Assembly (NCBI GenBank): GCA_027673765.1 | Contig: JAQDWB010000001.1 | Coordinates: 62,001-126,000, forward strand | DNA length: 64,000 bases | Direction of reading: 5' to 3' | Source: Coriobacteriaceae bacterium AM113-163 | GTDB taxonomy: Bacteria > Actinomycetota > Coriobacteriia > Coriobacteriales > Coriobacteriaceae | In this document: one piece after another, positions 41,625-50,464 of the stretch | Layout: each line of letters starts with the position of its first letter | How positions within the stretch are numbered: the stretch's first letter is position 1 | Translations under genes and position numbers: made by a program | Notes under the pieces: generated by a model | Seen by the model: only the letters and a program-made list of their open reading frames with translations | The model's database searches: none | Told to the model about the DNA's origin: nothing

Positions 41625-41933
41625 TTGGCTACCCAGAAGATCCGCATTCGCCTCAAGGGCTATGATCACGAGGTCGTCGATCAGTCCGCGAAGCTCATCG
41701 TCGAGACCGCTCAGAAGACCGGCGCTCGCGTTTCCGGTCCTGTCCCCCTGCCCACCGAGCGCAACCTGTACACGGTTATCCGCTCGCCGCACGTGAACAA
41801 GGACTCCCGTGAGCAGTTCGAGATGCGCACCCACAAGCGCCTCATCGACATCCTCGACCCCACCTCGGGCACCGTTGATTCGCTTATGCGTCTCGACCTC
41901 CCCGCTGGCGTCGACATCGACATCAAGCTCTAA
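41625..41933 (+). CDS. rpsJ: 30S ribosomal protein S10
   Basis: 102 residues, TTG start behind TTGGAGG. It has [51 protein letters not shown] and [20 protein letters not shown]10 (NusE) is part of the 30S head and of antitermination complexes. In most bacteria rpsJ begins the S10 operon; here it is the last gene of the str unit, ending at a strong terminator, and rplC lies 14 kb away. Confidence 0.98.
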   Translation: MATQKIRIRLKGYDHEVVDQSAKLIVETAQKTGARVSGPVPLPTERNLYTVIRSPHVNKDSREQFEMRTHKRLIDILDPTSGTVDSLMRLDLPAGVDIDIKL

Positions 41934-41952
41934 GCGATATCGCTCATAGCTT

Positions 41953-41990
41953 AAAGGGCCCCGCTGCCGTTACGGTAGCGGGGCCCTTTT
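41953..41990 (+). terminator. str operon terminator
   Basis: AAAGGGCCCCGCT pairs with AGCGGGGCCCTTTT around GCCGTTACGGT. The stem is at least 13 bp with a T run; it cleanly separates rpsJ from what follows. Confidence 0.95.
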
Positions 41991-42049
41991 GTTTTGCATG
42001 ATGGGTTTGGATCGCCGGGTAAGGCTGCCGAGCGGCTGGCTGTGGCGAC

Positions 42050-42826
42050 CTACTCACTCAAGGGGCGCAATGACGCTTCCTCAAAATGGAAGGATCGCAA
42101 GCCGTCTTCTGTTTCGATGCACGCACGACCAAAGCCATCGACCGTTTTAAAGATGCCTCGCGCCAGCTCGTCACCGGCAGGGGAGCGGGCGATAACGTGC
42201 TTTCCAATCCAATTGAGGTGAGCGACATATTCGCCGTGGACGGGCGCGAGCGGTCCGGTGTTTTCTTCCATGGCGTTGAGGCGTTCTGCCCAGGCATCTA
42301 TAGCGTCTATAACTGCGTGATAGACCTCATCGAGGAGCATGTCGACAGCTGGAACGTTCTCGTTAAGGTCCGAGAGACCGATTGCCGGCAGGCCGCCATC
42401 GGGCACCTCTTGGGGCGCATAGTTCACATTGACACCAATGCCACAGACGGCGAAAGGTTTGCCTTCGTTATCGCGTGCGGCCTCGACCAGAATGCCGCCG
42501 AGTTTGCGTCCACGCGCGACCAGGTCGTTGGGCCATTTGAGGCCAATCTCGTTTGCAAGACCCTGTTTTTCGAGCGCCTCGAGCACCGCTAGGCCGCTGA
42601 CGGCAGCAAGACCAGAGTACTTCGCAGGATTAACGCATGGACGCAGGACAATCGAAAGCAATAGGTTGCCGGCGGTTGAATCCCACTTGTGGCCGCGCCG
42701 GCCGCGTCCTGCTGTCTGAGCCCGGGCGGCAAGTCCTGTTCCGTGCGGCGCTCCCTGTTTTCCTGCTTCGAGCAGGTCATCGTTGGTCGATCCGGTTACG
42801 TCGACTATCGTTAATTTGGCATCCAT
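42050..42826 (-). CDS. birA: Biotin--[acetyl-CoA-carboxylase] ligase
   Basis: 258 residues, catalytic domain only. The N-terminal helix-turn-helix of the E. coli repressor form is absent. Landmarks: VTGSTNDDLLEAG, the biotin/AMP loop ARAQTAGRGRRGHKW, GLKWPNDLVARGRKLGGIL and GIGVNVNY, followed by a small C-terminal domain. It biotinylates AccB, whose gene is in the divergent operon. GGAGG lies 12 nt before the ATG at 42826; ATG 42913 would add residues that are not conserved. Confidence 0.93.
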   Translation of the reverse strand: MDAKLTIVDVTGSTNDDLLEAGKQGAPHGTGLAARAQTAGRGRRGHKWDSTAGNLLLSIVLRPCVNPAKYSGLAAVSGLAVLEALEKQGLANEIGLKWPNDLVARGRKLGGILVEAARDNEGKPFAVCGIGVNVNYAPQEVPDGGLPAIGLSDLNENVPAVDMLLDEVYHAVIDAIDAWAERLNAMEENTGPLAPVHGEYVAHLNWIGKHVIARSPAGDELARGIFKTVDGFGRACIETEDGLRSFHFEEASLRPLSE

Positions 42827-42918
42827 AACGGCTGCTACCTCCTTAATGAATAAGTGAATAACGCAATGGTGTCGAGAGAGACACAATGTGAAGCCTTTGT
42901 CGCATTTGGACAATTTAA

Positions 42919-42955
42919 TGTTAACACGTTAACAACGACTGAAATGCGCTATCCT
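42919..42955 (+). promoter_or_regulatory. Putative fabH promoter with palindromic operator
   Basis: TGTTAACACGTTAACA (42919-42934) is a perfect palindrome around AC/CG at its centre. Its right half supplies TTAACA as a -35 box, 15 bp from TATCCT (42950-42955). A repressor bound there would block polymerase. The regulator is not obvious: no FabT or FapR gene is in the window, and the site differs from their published operators. The 174-bp gap lies between divergent birA and fabH, so both genes might be affected. Confidence 0.5.
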
Positions 42956-43000
42956 CTCTTGGTCGATGTAAACGCGTCAACAACTCAAAGGAGGTTAGTG

Positions 43001-43960
43001 ATGGGTTTCACGATTCTTGGAACAGGCTCGGCGCTTCCCAAGCGCAGTGTTTCCAATGACGAGCTGTCCGAGTTCCTCGATACCTCGGATGAGTGGATTT
43101 TTACCCGCACAGGTATTAAGAGTCGCCACGTCTGCACCACCGAGTCACTTGACGACCTTGCCGTAGCGGCGAGCGAGCGGGCACTTCAGGTGTCCGGAAT
43201 CGACGCGAGCCAGTTGGATCTGATCGTCTGCTCGACGACGACGGGTGACCACCTTGTTCCCGCCGAGGCGTGTGCCGTTGCTGAGCGACTGGGCGCGACG
43301 TGCCCTGCCTTCGATGTCTCGGCTGCCTGCGCCGGCTTCGTATTTGCGCTCGATGTTGCCGAGGGCTATATCGCCCGAGGACGAGCCAAGCATGTGCTTG
43401 TCGTTGCCGCCGAGCAGATGACGCGCGCGCTCGACTGGACCGACCGCGCCACCTGTGTGCTCTTTGGCGATGGGGCAGGCGCCGCGGTGATTGAGGCTGG
43501 GGGAGACAGCCCCCTTGCCGTTGAGCTTTCGACGGCGCCCGACGTCGAGACGTTGTGCGTTCCCGGTCTGGTCGGCACCTCGCCGTTTAAGGCCTCCGCA
43601 GATAGCGAGAGCGTGCTGTCCATGAATGGCCGCCGCGTGTTCAAGTTCGGCGTCAACGCGATTTGCGACACGGTCCATAAGCTTGCGAGCGATGCGGGCA
43701 TTTCGGTCGAGGACATCGACCATTTTGTATTCCATCAGGCTAACGAACGAATCCTGAGTCAGGCGGTCAAGCGCCTCGGTGTGCCAGACAAGCGCGTGGT
43801 TCGAACGCTGCGCGAGACCGGCAACATTTCGAGCGCATGCATTCCGCTTGCCCTCGACCGGCTGGCAAACGCCGGTGCACTTCACACGGGCGACACCATC
43901 GCCCTCGTTGGATTTGGCGCCGGTCTGGATATAGGTGGCTATCTACTTCGTTGGAAGTAG
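43001..43960 (+). CDS. fabH: 3-oxoacyl-ACP synthase III
   Basis: 319 residues. It has the Cys-His-Asn triad of KAS III: FDVSAACAGFVFAL, FVFHQANERI and RETGNISSACIPLAL. It begins with GFTILGTGSALPKRSVSNDEL. It condenses acetyl-CoA (or a branched acyl-CoA) with malonyl-ACP to start fatty-acid synthesis. The start ATG 43001 has AAAGGAGG 6 nt upstream, while the in-frame extension to 42854 crosses the promoter. First gene of the FASII operon. Confidence 0.95.
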   Translation: MGFTILGTGSALPKRSVSNDELSEFLDTSDEWIFTRTGIKSRHVCTTESLDDLAVAASERALQVSGIDASQLDLIVCSTTTGDHLVPAEACAVAERLGATCPAFDVSAACAGFVFALDVAEGYIARGRAKHVLVVAAEQMTRALDWTDRATCVLFGDGAGAAVIEAGGDSPLAVELSTAPDVETLCVPGLVGTSPFKASADSESVLSMNGRRVFKFGVNAICDTVHKLASDAGISVEDIDHFVFHQANERILSQAVKRLGVPDKRVVRTLRETGNISSACIPLALDRLANAGALHTGDTIALVGFGAGLDIGGYLLRWK

Positions 43961-44012
43961 TCGCACATAGGAAATAAAAACGCCCCTAGGGCACAAACAA
44001 AGGAGAACTACC

Positions 44013-44249
44013 ATGGCAGATCAGAAGACCTTCGAGCGCGTTTGCGATGTTATCCGCGAGACCGCCGGTCTTGACGACGTCGAGATGAAGCCCGAGTCCA
44101 CGCTCGAGGAGATTGGTCTCGACAGTCTGGGCACCGTCGAGATCCTCGTCGCCGTTGAGGACGAGTTTGGCATCCAGCTCGATACCGAGGAGAACCCCAA
44201 GACGGTCGGCGAGTTCGCCGATACGGTCGAGGCGGCATTGGAGAAGTAG
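44013..44249 (+). CDS. acpP: Acyl carrier protein
   Basis: 78 residues with the phosphopantetheine serine in LEEIGLDSLGTVEILVA (usual motif DSLD/V; here DSLG). It is acidic like all ACPs and carries the growing acyl chain as a thioester. GGAGAAC precedes the ATG. It is followed by fabK with 2 bp between the stop and the next ATG. Confidence 0.95.
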   Translation: MADQKTFERVCDVIRETAGLDDVEMKPESTLEEIGLDSLGTVEILVAVEDEFGIQLDTEENPKTVGEFADTVEAALEK

Positions 44250-44252
44250 AGA
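44249..44252 (+). other. Note: acpP-fabK junction
   Basis: acpP stops at 44247-44249 and fabK starts at 44252, so the two are separated by only 2 bp and translated from one message. Confidence 0.5.
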
Positions 44253-45196
44253 TGCTCAAGACTCCTCTCTGCGATCTGCTCGGCATCGAAAAGCCCGTGT
44301 TCCAGGGCGGTATGGCCTGGATCGCCGACGCCTCGCTGGCGTCCGCAGTGTCCGAGGCGGGCGGCTTAGGGATTATCGCGGCCATGAACGCCGACGCCAA
44401 CTGGCTGCGCGACCAGATTCATGAGCTGCGCGCCAGGACGGATAAGCCCTTTGGCGTCAACGTCATGCTCATGAGCCCGTTTGCCGACGAGGTCGCGCGG
44501 GTCGTGATTGACGAGCGGGTGCCGGTCGTCGTGACGGGTGCCGGCAATCCCACCAAGTACATGAAGGCGTGGAACGAGGCGGGCATCAAGGTCATCCCGG
44601 TCGTTGCCTCGGTGGCGCTGGCGCGTCTCGTGGCGCGTCGTGGAGCCACTGCCGTGGTTGCCGAGGGTACCGAATCAGGCGGCCATATTGGCGAGACCTC
44701 GACGATGGCACTGGTGCCACAGGTTGTCGATGCGGTCGATATTCCCGTGGTTGCGGCTGGCGGTATCGCCGATGGCCGCGGCGTGGCGGCCGCCTTTATG
44801 CTGGGCGCCGCCGGCGTGCAGGTGGGTACGCGCTTTCTGATCGCAGATGAGTGCACCGTATCGGAGCAGTACAAGGAGATGGTCCTGAAGGCCAACGACA
44901 CCTCGACGCGTGCGACCGGCCGCTCGACGGGACACCCGGTGCGTGCCCTCAAGAGCCCCTTCACTAACGCCTACGCCAAGAGCGAGGCGGCGGGCGTAAG
45001 CGTCGAGGAGCTCGGGGCCATGGGCACGGGCGCCCTTCGCAAGGCCGCCAAGGACGGCAATTACGAAGAGGGCTCGTTTTTGTGTGGACAGATTGCCGGC
45101 ATGGTCAACGAGCGCCAAAGTGCACGTGAAATCGTTGACGACCTAGTCGATGGCGCCGAGCACGTCCTGAAGGGTGCGTGCGCATGGGTGGCGTAG
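44252..45196 (+). CDS. fabK: Enoyl-ACP reductase II (FMN-dependent)
   Basis: 314 residues of the nitronate-monooxygenase/FabK superfamily: GIEKPVFQGGMAWIADASLA, SEAGGLGIIAAMNAD, GVNVMLMSPFADEV, GTESGGHIGE and PVVAAGGIADGRG. It reduces enoyl-ACP with NAD(P)H through FMN and replaces the triclosan-sensitive FabI. No FabI is seen in the window. The context between acpP and fabD makes FabK more likely than a true nitronate monooxygenase. It overlaps fabD by 13 nt. Confidence 0.93.
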   Translation: MLKTPLCDLLGIEKPVFQGGMAWIADASLASAVSEAGGLGIIAAMNADANWLRDQIHELRARTDKPFGVNVMLMSPFADEVARVVIDERVPVVVTGAGNPTKYMKAWNEAGIKVIPVVASVALARLVARRGATAVVAEGTESGGHIGETSTMALVPQVVDAVDIPVVAAGGIADGRGVAAAFMLGAAGVQVGTRFLIADECTVSEQYKEMVLKANDTSTRATGRSTGHPVRALKSPFTNAYAKSEAAGVSVEELGAMGTGALRKAAKDGNYEEGSFLCGQIAGMVNERQSAREIVDDLVDGAEHVLKGACAWVA

Positions 45197-46110
45197 CGTT
45201 TCTGTTTGCCGGCCAGGGCGCCCAGCACCCCGCGATGGGCGTCGACCTGATCGAGGCATCGCCGGCGGCCGCCGAGGTGTTCGCCATTGTCGACGAGGTG
45301 CGCCCGGGGACCAGTGAGCAGTGCCGAAGCGCCTCCAAGGAGGAACTCTCGCAGACCGAGAACACGCAGCCGTGCGTGTTCGTTCACGATCTGGCAGCGG
45401 CTGCCGCCCTGCGTGAGCGCGGCGTGGTACCTGCCGCCTGTGCGGGTTTTTCGCTTGGCGAGGTCGCCGCGCTCACCTTTGCGGGGGCGTTCGATACGCG
45501 AGCGGGCTTTGAGCTCGTGTGCGAGCGCGCGGCGCTGATGGCCGCGGCTGCCGAGCGCCATCCGGGCGGCATGCGCGCCGTCATCAAGCTCGATGCGGCG
45601 CAAGTCGAGAACCTGGCAAAACAGGCCGGCGAGGACTGCTGGCCGGTCAACTACAACAGTCCGCAGCAGACGGTTGTTGCCGGAGCGCCCGAGGCGCTGC
45701 AGGAGCTCGACGTCCTAGTAAAAGAGGCTGGCGGCCGCGCTATGAAAGTCGCGGTGTCGGGCGCATTTCATAGCCCCTATATGGCCGAGGCGACTGAGGG
45801 GCTGGCGACGTATATCCAAGCCGGCCACGCGCCGTCACCGCTGCTGATTCCGGTCATGGCAAACATGACGGCGGCGCCCTATCCGGCGGACCCGCGAGCG
45901 GCATCGGATGTCTTGGCCAATCAGGTGAGTCATGCCGTTCGTTGGGTCGACACGCTGCATACTCTGCAGAATCAGGGCATCGACACGTTTATTGAGGTCG
46001 GCCCTGGCAAAACGCTGTCGGGCCTGGTCAAGCGTACGCTGAGCGACGTTCGCGTGTATTCGTGCGAAACGGCCGAGCAGGTCGCAGCTATTGCCGACGA
46101 GCTCGCATAG
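45184..46110 (+). CDS. fabD: Malonyl-CoA--ACP transacylase
   Basis: 308 residues. FLFAGQGAQHPAMG, nucleophile Ser in AGFSLGEVAAL (GxSxG), Arg in ERAALM, and His in SGAFHSPYM and VGPGKTLSGLV. It moves malonyl from CoA to ACP. The ATG at 45184 is taken as the start because it begins MGGVAFLFAGQGAQ; GTG 45178 is possible. Confidence 0.95.
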   Translation: MGGVAFLFAGQGAQHPAMGVDLIEASPAAAEVFAIVDEVRPGTSEQCRSASKEELSQTENTQPCVFVHDLAAAAALRERGVVPAACAGFSLGEVAALTFAGAFDTRAGFELVCERAALMAAAAERHPGGMRAVIKLDAAQVENLAKQAGEDCWPVNYNSPQQTVVAGAPEALQELDVLVKEAGGRAMKVAVSGAFHSPYMAEATEGLATYIQAGHAPSPLLIPVMANMTAAPYPADPRAASDVLANQVSHAVRWVDTLHTLQNQGIDTFIEVGPGKTLSGLVKRTLSDVRVYSCETAEQVAAIADELA

Positions 46111-46140
46111 TCCACAGGGCTGTAACCCGAAAGGAATGAC

Positions 46141-46914
46141 ATGGGCAACTTGAACAACGGCGCGCTCGAGCGCAACGACTCACGTCGCGTGGCACTGGTC
46201 ACGGGCGGCTCGCGGGGTATCGGCCGCGCCTGCGCTGTCGGTCTGGCGGAGGACGGCTTTGATATCGCCGTCGTCTATGCCGGCAGCGTCGATGCGGCGC
46301 GCAAGACGTGCGAAGCCTGTGAGGCGGTTGGCGCCACGGCACGCGCATATCAATGCGACGTGGCCGATCCCGCTGCTGTCAACGCGTGCGTGGAAGCGGT
46401 CCTCAACGACTTTGGTTCCATTTGGGCGCTCGTCAACAACGCCGGCATCACCCGCGATGGCCTGCTCATGCGCATGGGCGATGACGCATTCGATCGCGTG
46501 CTCGATGTCAATCTCAAGGGAACATTCAATATGACGCGCGCGCTCACCAAGACCTTTATGCGCCAGCGCGGCGGTTGCGTCGTCAACATGAGCTCGGTCG
46601 TGGGCCTGATGGGCAATGCCGGGCAAGCCAACTACGCTGCTTCCAAGGCGGGCGTGATAGGGCTTACCAAGGCGGTGGCGCGCGAGCTTGCGCCTCGTGG
46701 CGTACGAGCGAACGCGGTCGCTCCCGGGTTTGTCGAGACAGATATGACGGCAAAGCTCTCGGAGAAGGTGCGTGCGGCAACCGAGGAACAGATTCCCCTT
46801 AAGCGCATGGCACGTCCCGAGGAAGTGGCCGGCGTGGTGCGCTTTTTAGCGAGCGATGCGGCTGCTTACATTACGGGCGAGGTCGTGCGCGTCGACGGCG
46901 GAATGGCGATGTAG
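46141..46914 (+). CDS. fabG: 3-oxoacyl-ACP reductase
   Basis: 257 residues, classical short-chain dehydrogenase. The NADP site is VTGGSRGIGRACA, NNAGITRDG follows, the catalytic Ser is in NMSSVVGLMGNAGQ, and YAASKAG holds Tyr and Lys. GGEVVRVDGGMAM-type C-terminus. It reduces 3-oxoacyl-ACP with NADPH. AAAGGAATGAC precedes the ATG, 30 bp after fabD. Confidence 0.96.
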   Translation: MGNLNNGALERNDSRRVALVTGGSRGIGRACAVGLAEDGFDIAVVYAGSVDAARKTCEACEAVGATARAYQCDVADPAAVNACVEAVLNDFGSIWALVNNAGITRDGLLMRMGDDAFDRVLDVNLKGTFNMTRALTKTFMRQRGGCVVNMSSVVGLMGNAGQANYAASKAGVIGLTKAVARELAPRGVRANAVAPGFVETDMTAKLSEKVRAATEEQIPLKRMARPEEVAGVVRFLASDAAAYITGEVVRVDGGMAM

Positions 46915-46953
46915 AAACCAGGGCCGAAGAACGGCTTGGATGAGGAGACCATG

Positions 46954-48201
46954 ATGGAACAGAGAGTTGCAATCACCGGCATCGGTGCCGTATCGCCGCT
47001 CGGCAACACCGCGCTTGCCACCTGGGCGGCCATGTGCGCCGGGACCTGTGGCATCGGCCCGATCACGCACTTTGATACCGATGCGTTTACCGTCAAGGTG
47101 GCGGCCGAAGTCAAGGGCTTTGACGGCAACGAGTACTTTGGCAAGCGCGACGCCAAGCATCTGGACCCCTGCGTTCAGTTTGCGCTGGTGGCTTCGGACG
47201 AGGCAATGCACGATGCGGGCTTTGATGTCGAAGGCGCCATCGATCGTGAGCGCCTGGGCGTCTACGTGGGCTCGGGCGTGGGCGGCATGCAGACGCTCGT
47301 CGACAACGTCCACACGATCGCCGATCGTGGACCTCGCCGCGCATCGCCCTATATGATTGCGATGATGATCCCCAACATGGCTTCGGGCAATATCGCGATC
47401 CGCCACAAGGCAAAGGGACCGACCCTGCCAGTCGTGACTGCTTGCGCGACCTCGGCCCATGCGGTGGGCGAGGCGTTCCGCGCCATCAAGCACGGCTATG
47501 CCGACGCGATCCTCGCGGGCGGCGCCGAGGCGGCCATTATCCCCGATGCCGTTGCAGGCTTTACGTCCTGCCGCGCATTGACCACCAACCCCGATCCTGC
47601 GACGGCTTGCCGCCCGTTCGATGCAGACCGCGACGGCTTTGTGATGGGCGAGGGCGCTTGCGTGCTGGTACTCGAGAGCATGGAACATGCGCAGGCGCGC
47701 GGTGCGCACATTTATGCCGAGGTCGTGGGCTACGGCAACACCGATGATGCCTATCACATCACGAGTCCCGATCCCGAGGCTGCCGGCATTGCCCGCGCGA
47801 TATCGCTGGCGGTAGCCGAGGGCGACGTCAAGCCTTCCGAGGGTCTCTACATCAACGCCCACGGCACCTCGACCAAGCTCAACGATTCGTCCGAGACGAC
47901 AGGCATTAAGCGGGCGCTCGGCGAGGACGCGGCGCGCGCCGCACATGTCTCGTCGACCAAGTCGATGACGGGGCACATGATCGGTGCCACGGGGGCCATT
48001 GAGGTCATGGCCTGCGCCATGGCACTCGAGCAGGGCGTGGTGCCGCCGACCATTAACTACCACACGCCCGATCCCGCCTGCGATCTTGATTACACGCCCA
48101 ATCGCGCGGTTCGCGCCGACCTTACCTGGGCGCTTTCGACCAACCTGGGCTTTGGCGGGCACAACGCCGCCATCGCGCTGCGTAGATATACGAGGAGCTA
48201 G
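46954..48201 (+). CDS. fabF: 3-oxoacyl-ACP synthase II
   Basis: 415 residues. The KAS I/II active site Cys is in LPVVTACATSAHAVG, and the two histidines are in NAHGTSTKLND and KSMTGHMIGATG. It elongates acyl-ACP by two carbons. The start is ATG 46954 (an adjacent ATG at 46951 is only 3 nt from AGGAG). accB follows 3 bp after its stop, so the two are coupled. Confidence 0.95.
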   Translation: MEQRVAITGIGAVSPLGNTALATWAAMCAGTCGIGPITHFDTDAFTVKVAAEVKGFDGNEYFGKRDAKHLDPCVQFALVASDEAMHDAGFDVEGAIDRERLGVYVGSGVGGMQTLVDNVHTIADRGPRRASPYMIAMMIPNMASGNIAIRHKAKGPTLPVVTACATSAHAVGEAFRAIKHGYADAILAGGAEAAIIPDAVAGFTSCRALTTNPDPATACRPFDADRDGFVMGEGACVLVLESMEHAQARGAHIYAEVVGYGNTDDAYHITSPDPEAAGIARAISLAVAEGDVKPSEGLYINAHGTSTKLNDSSETTGIKRALGEDAARAAHVSSTKSMTGHMIGATGAIEVMACAMALEQGVVPPTINYHTPDPACDLDYTPNRAVRADLTWALSTNLGFGGHNAAIALRRYTRS

Positions 48202-48204
48202 AGC

Positions 48205-48678
48205 ATGGATTCCAAAAGACTTGCCGAGATAGCCGATGTGATGGAGGACCGCGGCCTCACGCGCGTACGCGTTGAGGAGCTCGATGGCACCGCGGTCGAA
48301 CTCGAACGCGCGAGTGTGGCGCAGCCGGTTGCCGTGCCCATGCCTATGCCGAGCGCCATGGCCGCTCAAGTTGCAGCTCCCACAGTCGCGCCTGCCGCAC
48401 CGGAACCCGCCACGCAGACACCTGCCGCCGCGCCGGAGCCCAAGGGCACCGAGGTGACTGCTCCCATGGTGGGCGTCTTCTATGCTGCCCCTGCGCCGGG
48501 CGACGAGCCGTTTGTGCGCGTGGGCTCCAAGGTCAAGGCCGGCGAGACCCTCTGCATCATCGAGGCCATGAAGGTTCTCAACGAGGTGACGGCCGAGGCA
48601 GACGGTGAGGTGCTCGAGATCTGCGTGGCCGACGGCGACCTCGTGGAGTTTGGCAGCTGCCTCATGAGGATCGGATAG
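48205..48678 (+). CDS. accB: Biotin carboxyl carrier protein of acetyl-CoA carboxylase
   Basis: 157 residues. A short N-terminal helix-rich part and a Pro/Ala-rich linker (residues about 40-80) are followed by the biotinyl domain: VTAPMVGVFYAAPAPGDEPF and the biotinylation site CIIEAMKVLNEV. It carries carboxybiotin between AccC and AccDA. BirA at 42050 would modify it. The gene lies directly after fabF and is followed by fabZ after 9 bp. Confidence 0.95.
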   Translation: MDSKRLAEIADVMEDRGLTRVRVEELDGTAVELERASVAQPVAVPMPMPSAMAAQVAAPTVAPAAPEPATQTPAAAPEPKGTEVTAPMVGVFYAAPAPGDEPFVRVGSKVKAGETLCIIEAMKVLNEVTAEADGEVLEICVADGDLVEFGSCLMRIG

Positions 48679-48687
48679 GTGATATCC

Positions 48688-49110
48688 ATGAACAAAGAAG
48701 AGCTTAAAGAACTGTTACCGCATCGCGAGCCGATGCTTTTGCTCGACGAAGCCGAGCTGGTGGGCGACGAGGCCCACGGCAAGATCACGATTACAGGCGA
48801 CGAGTACTTTTTGCAGGGACATTTTCCGGGAAACCCGGTCGTTCCCGGCGTGATTCAGTGCGAGATGCTCGCCCAGAACTGCTGCGTGCTGCTGATGGGC
48901 GATGAGGAGGCGCGCGGCGCGACGCCGTTCTACACGAGTCTGGACAAGGTGCGCTTTAAGCGTCCGGTGCGCCCGGGCGACACGGTGGATCTGGTGTGCT
49001 CCATCACGCGTGCGCGCGGGCCGTTCCGCTTTGCGACGGGTACTGCGAGCGTCAACGGTGAGGTTTGCTGCCGCGCCGATATGTCTTTTGCACTCATGCA
49101 CGAAAGTTAA
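48688..49110 (+). CDS. fabZ: 3-hydroxyacyl-ACP dehydratase
   Basis: 140 residues, hot-dog fold. LPHREPMLLLDEAEL at the N-terminus contains the catalytic-region His, GHFPGNPVVPGVIQCEMLAQ has the His and Glu, and KVRFKRPVRPGDTVDL follows. It dehydrates 3-hydroxyacyl-ACP. GTG 48679 is in frame but overlaps the accB stop; ATG 48688 is preferred. A FabM isomerase or FabA is not present nearby. Confidence 0.95.
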   Translation: MNKEELKELLPHREPMLLLDEAELVGDEAHGKITITGDEYFLQGHFPGNPVVPGVIQCEMLAQNCCVLLMGDEEARGATPFYTSLDKVRFKRPVRPGDTVDLVCSITRARGPFRFATGTASVNGEVCCRADMSFALMHES

Positions 49111-49120
49111 GGAAGGCTTC

Positions 49121-50464
49121 ATGTTCGACAAAGTGCTCATCGCCAACCGCGGCGAAGTCGCGGTTCGTGTTATCCGCGCGTGCCGCGATATGGGCATCAA
49201 GACCGTCGCCGTTTATTCCACGGCCGATGCGGACGCGCTGCACGTGCAGCTTGCCGACGAGGCGTATTGCATCGGCGGCCCGCGTCTTGCCGAGAGCTAC
49301 CTCAACGACGATGCCGTGCTCACCTGTGCCGTAAAGTCGGGGGCAAAGGCGATCCATCCCGGCTATGGCTTTTTCTCCGAGAAGGCGAGCTTCGTGCGCG
49401 ACTGCGACAAGTACGGTCTGGCGTTTGTCGGTCCTTCGGCCGAGGTGATCGACAGCATGGGCGACAAGGACGCCGCACGCCGAACGGCTGCTGCCGCGGG
49501 CGTGCCCATCGTGCCGGGCTGCGATTTGCTCAAAAGCCCCGAGGAGGCGACGGCCGAGGCCGAGCGCATCGGCTGTCCCGTGCTCATCAAGGCGCGTGCC
49601 GGCGGTGGCGGTCGCGGTATTCGCAAGGTCGAGCGCGTGGAAGACGCGGCAAAGGCGTTCATCGAGGCGCGTGCCGAGGGCGAGGCCGTTTTTGGCGACG
49701 GCGAGTGCTACATGGAGAAGTTCGTCGCGCCGGCGCATCACGTTGAGGTACAGATTATGGCCGATAAGCAGGGCCATGTGTTTTCACTCGGCGAGCGCGA
49801 GTGCTCGGTGCAGCGCCGCAACCAAAAGCTGATCGAGGAGAGCCCCGCGCCGTGCCTCGACGGACGCGACGATATTCGTGCCCGTATGCACAAGGCGGCG
49901 CGCGACTTGGCTCGTGCCGTCGGTTATGAGGGCGCTGGCACCATCGAGTTTCTGTACTCGGACGACGGCAATTTCTACTTTATGGAAATGAACACGCGCT
50001 TGCAGGTGGAGCATCCGGTTACAGAGTTTGTAACCGATACCGACTTGGTCAAGTGGCAGCTGCGCGTGGCAGCCGGCCAGCCTCTGCCCTTTGAGCAGGA
50101 GGACATGCCGGTGCGCAACCACGCCATGGAGTGCCGCATCAATGCCGAAACGCCGGACTTTCTGCCGTCGTGCGGAACGGTCACCGCGTTGCGTGTGCCG
50201 GGTGGCCCGCGCGTGCGCTGGGATTCCGCCATGTTTACCGGTGCGAAAGTTCCGCCGTACTACGACTCCATGCTCGGCAAGCTCATCGTGTGTGCGCCCA
50301 CGCGTGACGGCGCCATTCGCAAGATGCGCTCGGCCCTGGGCGAGCTCGTGATTGGGGGCGTGAGCGAAAACAGCGAGCTTCAGCTCGACGTGCTGGCAAA
50401 CGACGAGTTCTTGTCGGGCATGTATCACACCGATCTGATGGGGCATCTCTATGCTGATGAATAG
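49121..50464 (+). CDS. accC: Acetyl-CoA carboxylase, biotin carboxylase subunit
   Basis: 447 residues, normal. VLIANRGEVAVRVIRAC, HPGYGFFSEKASF, the Gly-rich ATP loop KARAGGGGRGIRKV, EKFVAPAHHVEVQI, ERECSVQRRNQKLIEE and the catalytic EMNTRLQVEHPVTE. It carboxylates biotin on AccB with ATP and bicarbonate. The start is ATG 49121 after AGGAAGG; a longer ORF upstream is in the shadow of fabZ. It overlaps the accDA gene by 14 nt. Confidence 0.96.
   Translation: MFDKVLIANRGEVAVRVIRACRDMGIKTVAVYSTADADALHVQLADEAYCIGGPRLAESYLNDDAVLTCAVKSGAKAIHPGYGFFSEKASFVRDCDKYGLAFVGPSAEVIDSMGDKDAARRTAAAAGVPIVPGCDLLKSPEEATAEAERIGCPVLIKARAGGGGRGIRKVERVEDAAKAFIEARAEGEAVFGDGECYMEKFVAPAHHVEVQIMADKQGHVFSLGERECSVQRRNQKLIEESPAPCLDGRDDIRARMHKAARDLARAVGYEGAGTIEFLYSDDGNFYFMEMNTRLQVEHPVTEFVTDTDLVKWQLRVAAGQPLPFEQEDMPVRNHAMECRINAETPDFLPSCGTVTALRVPGGPRVRWDSAMFTGAKVPPYYDSMLGKLIVCAPTRDGAIRKMRSALGELVIGGVSENSELQLDVLANDEFLSGMYHTDLMGHLYADE

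Noticed and set aside
44252..45196. Nitronate monooxygenase
   Set aside because: The family is the same, but the position between acpP and fabD in a FASII operon makes FabK the more likely function.
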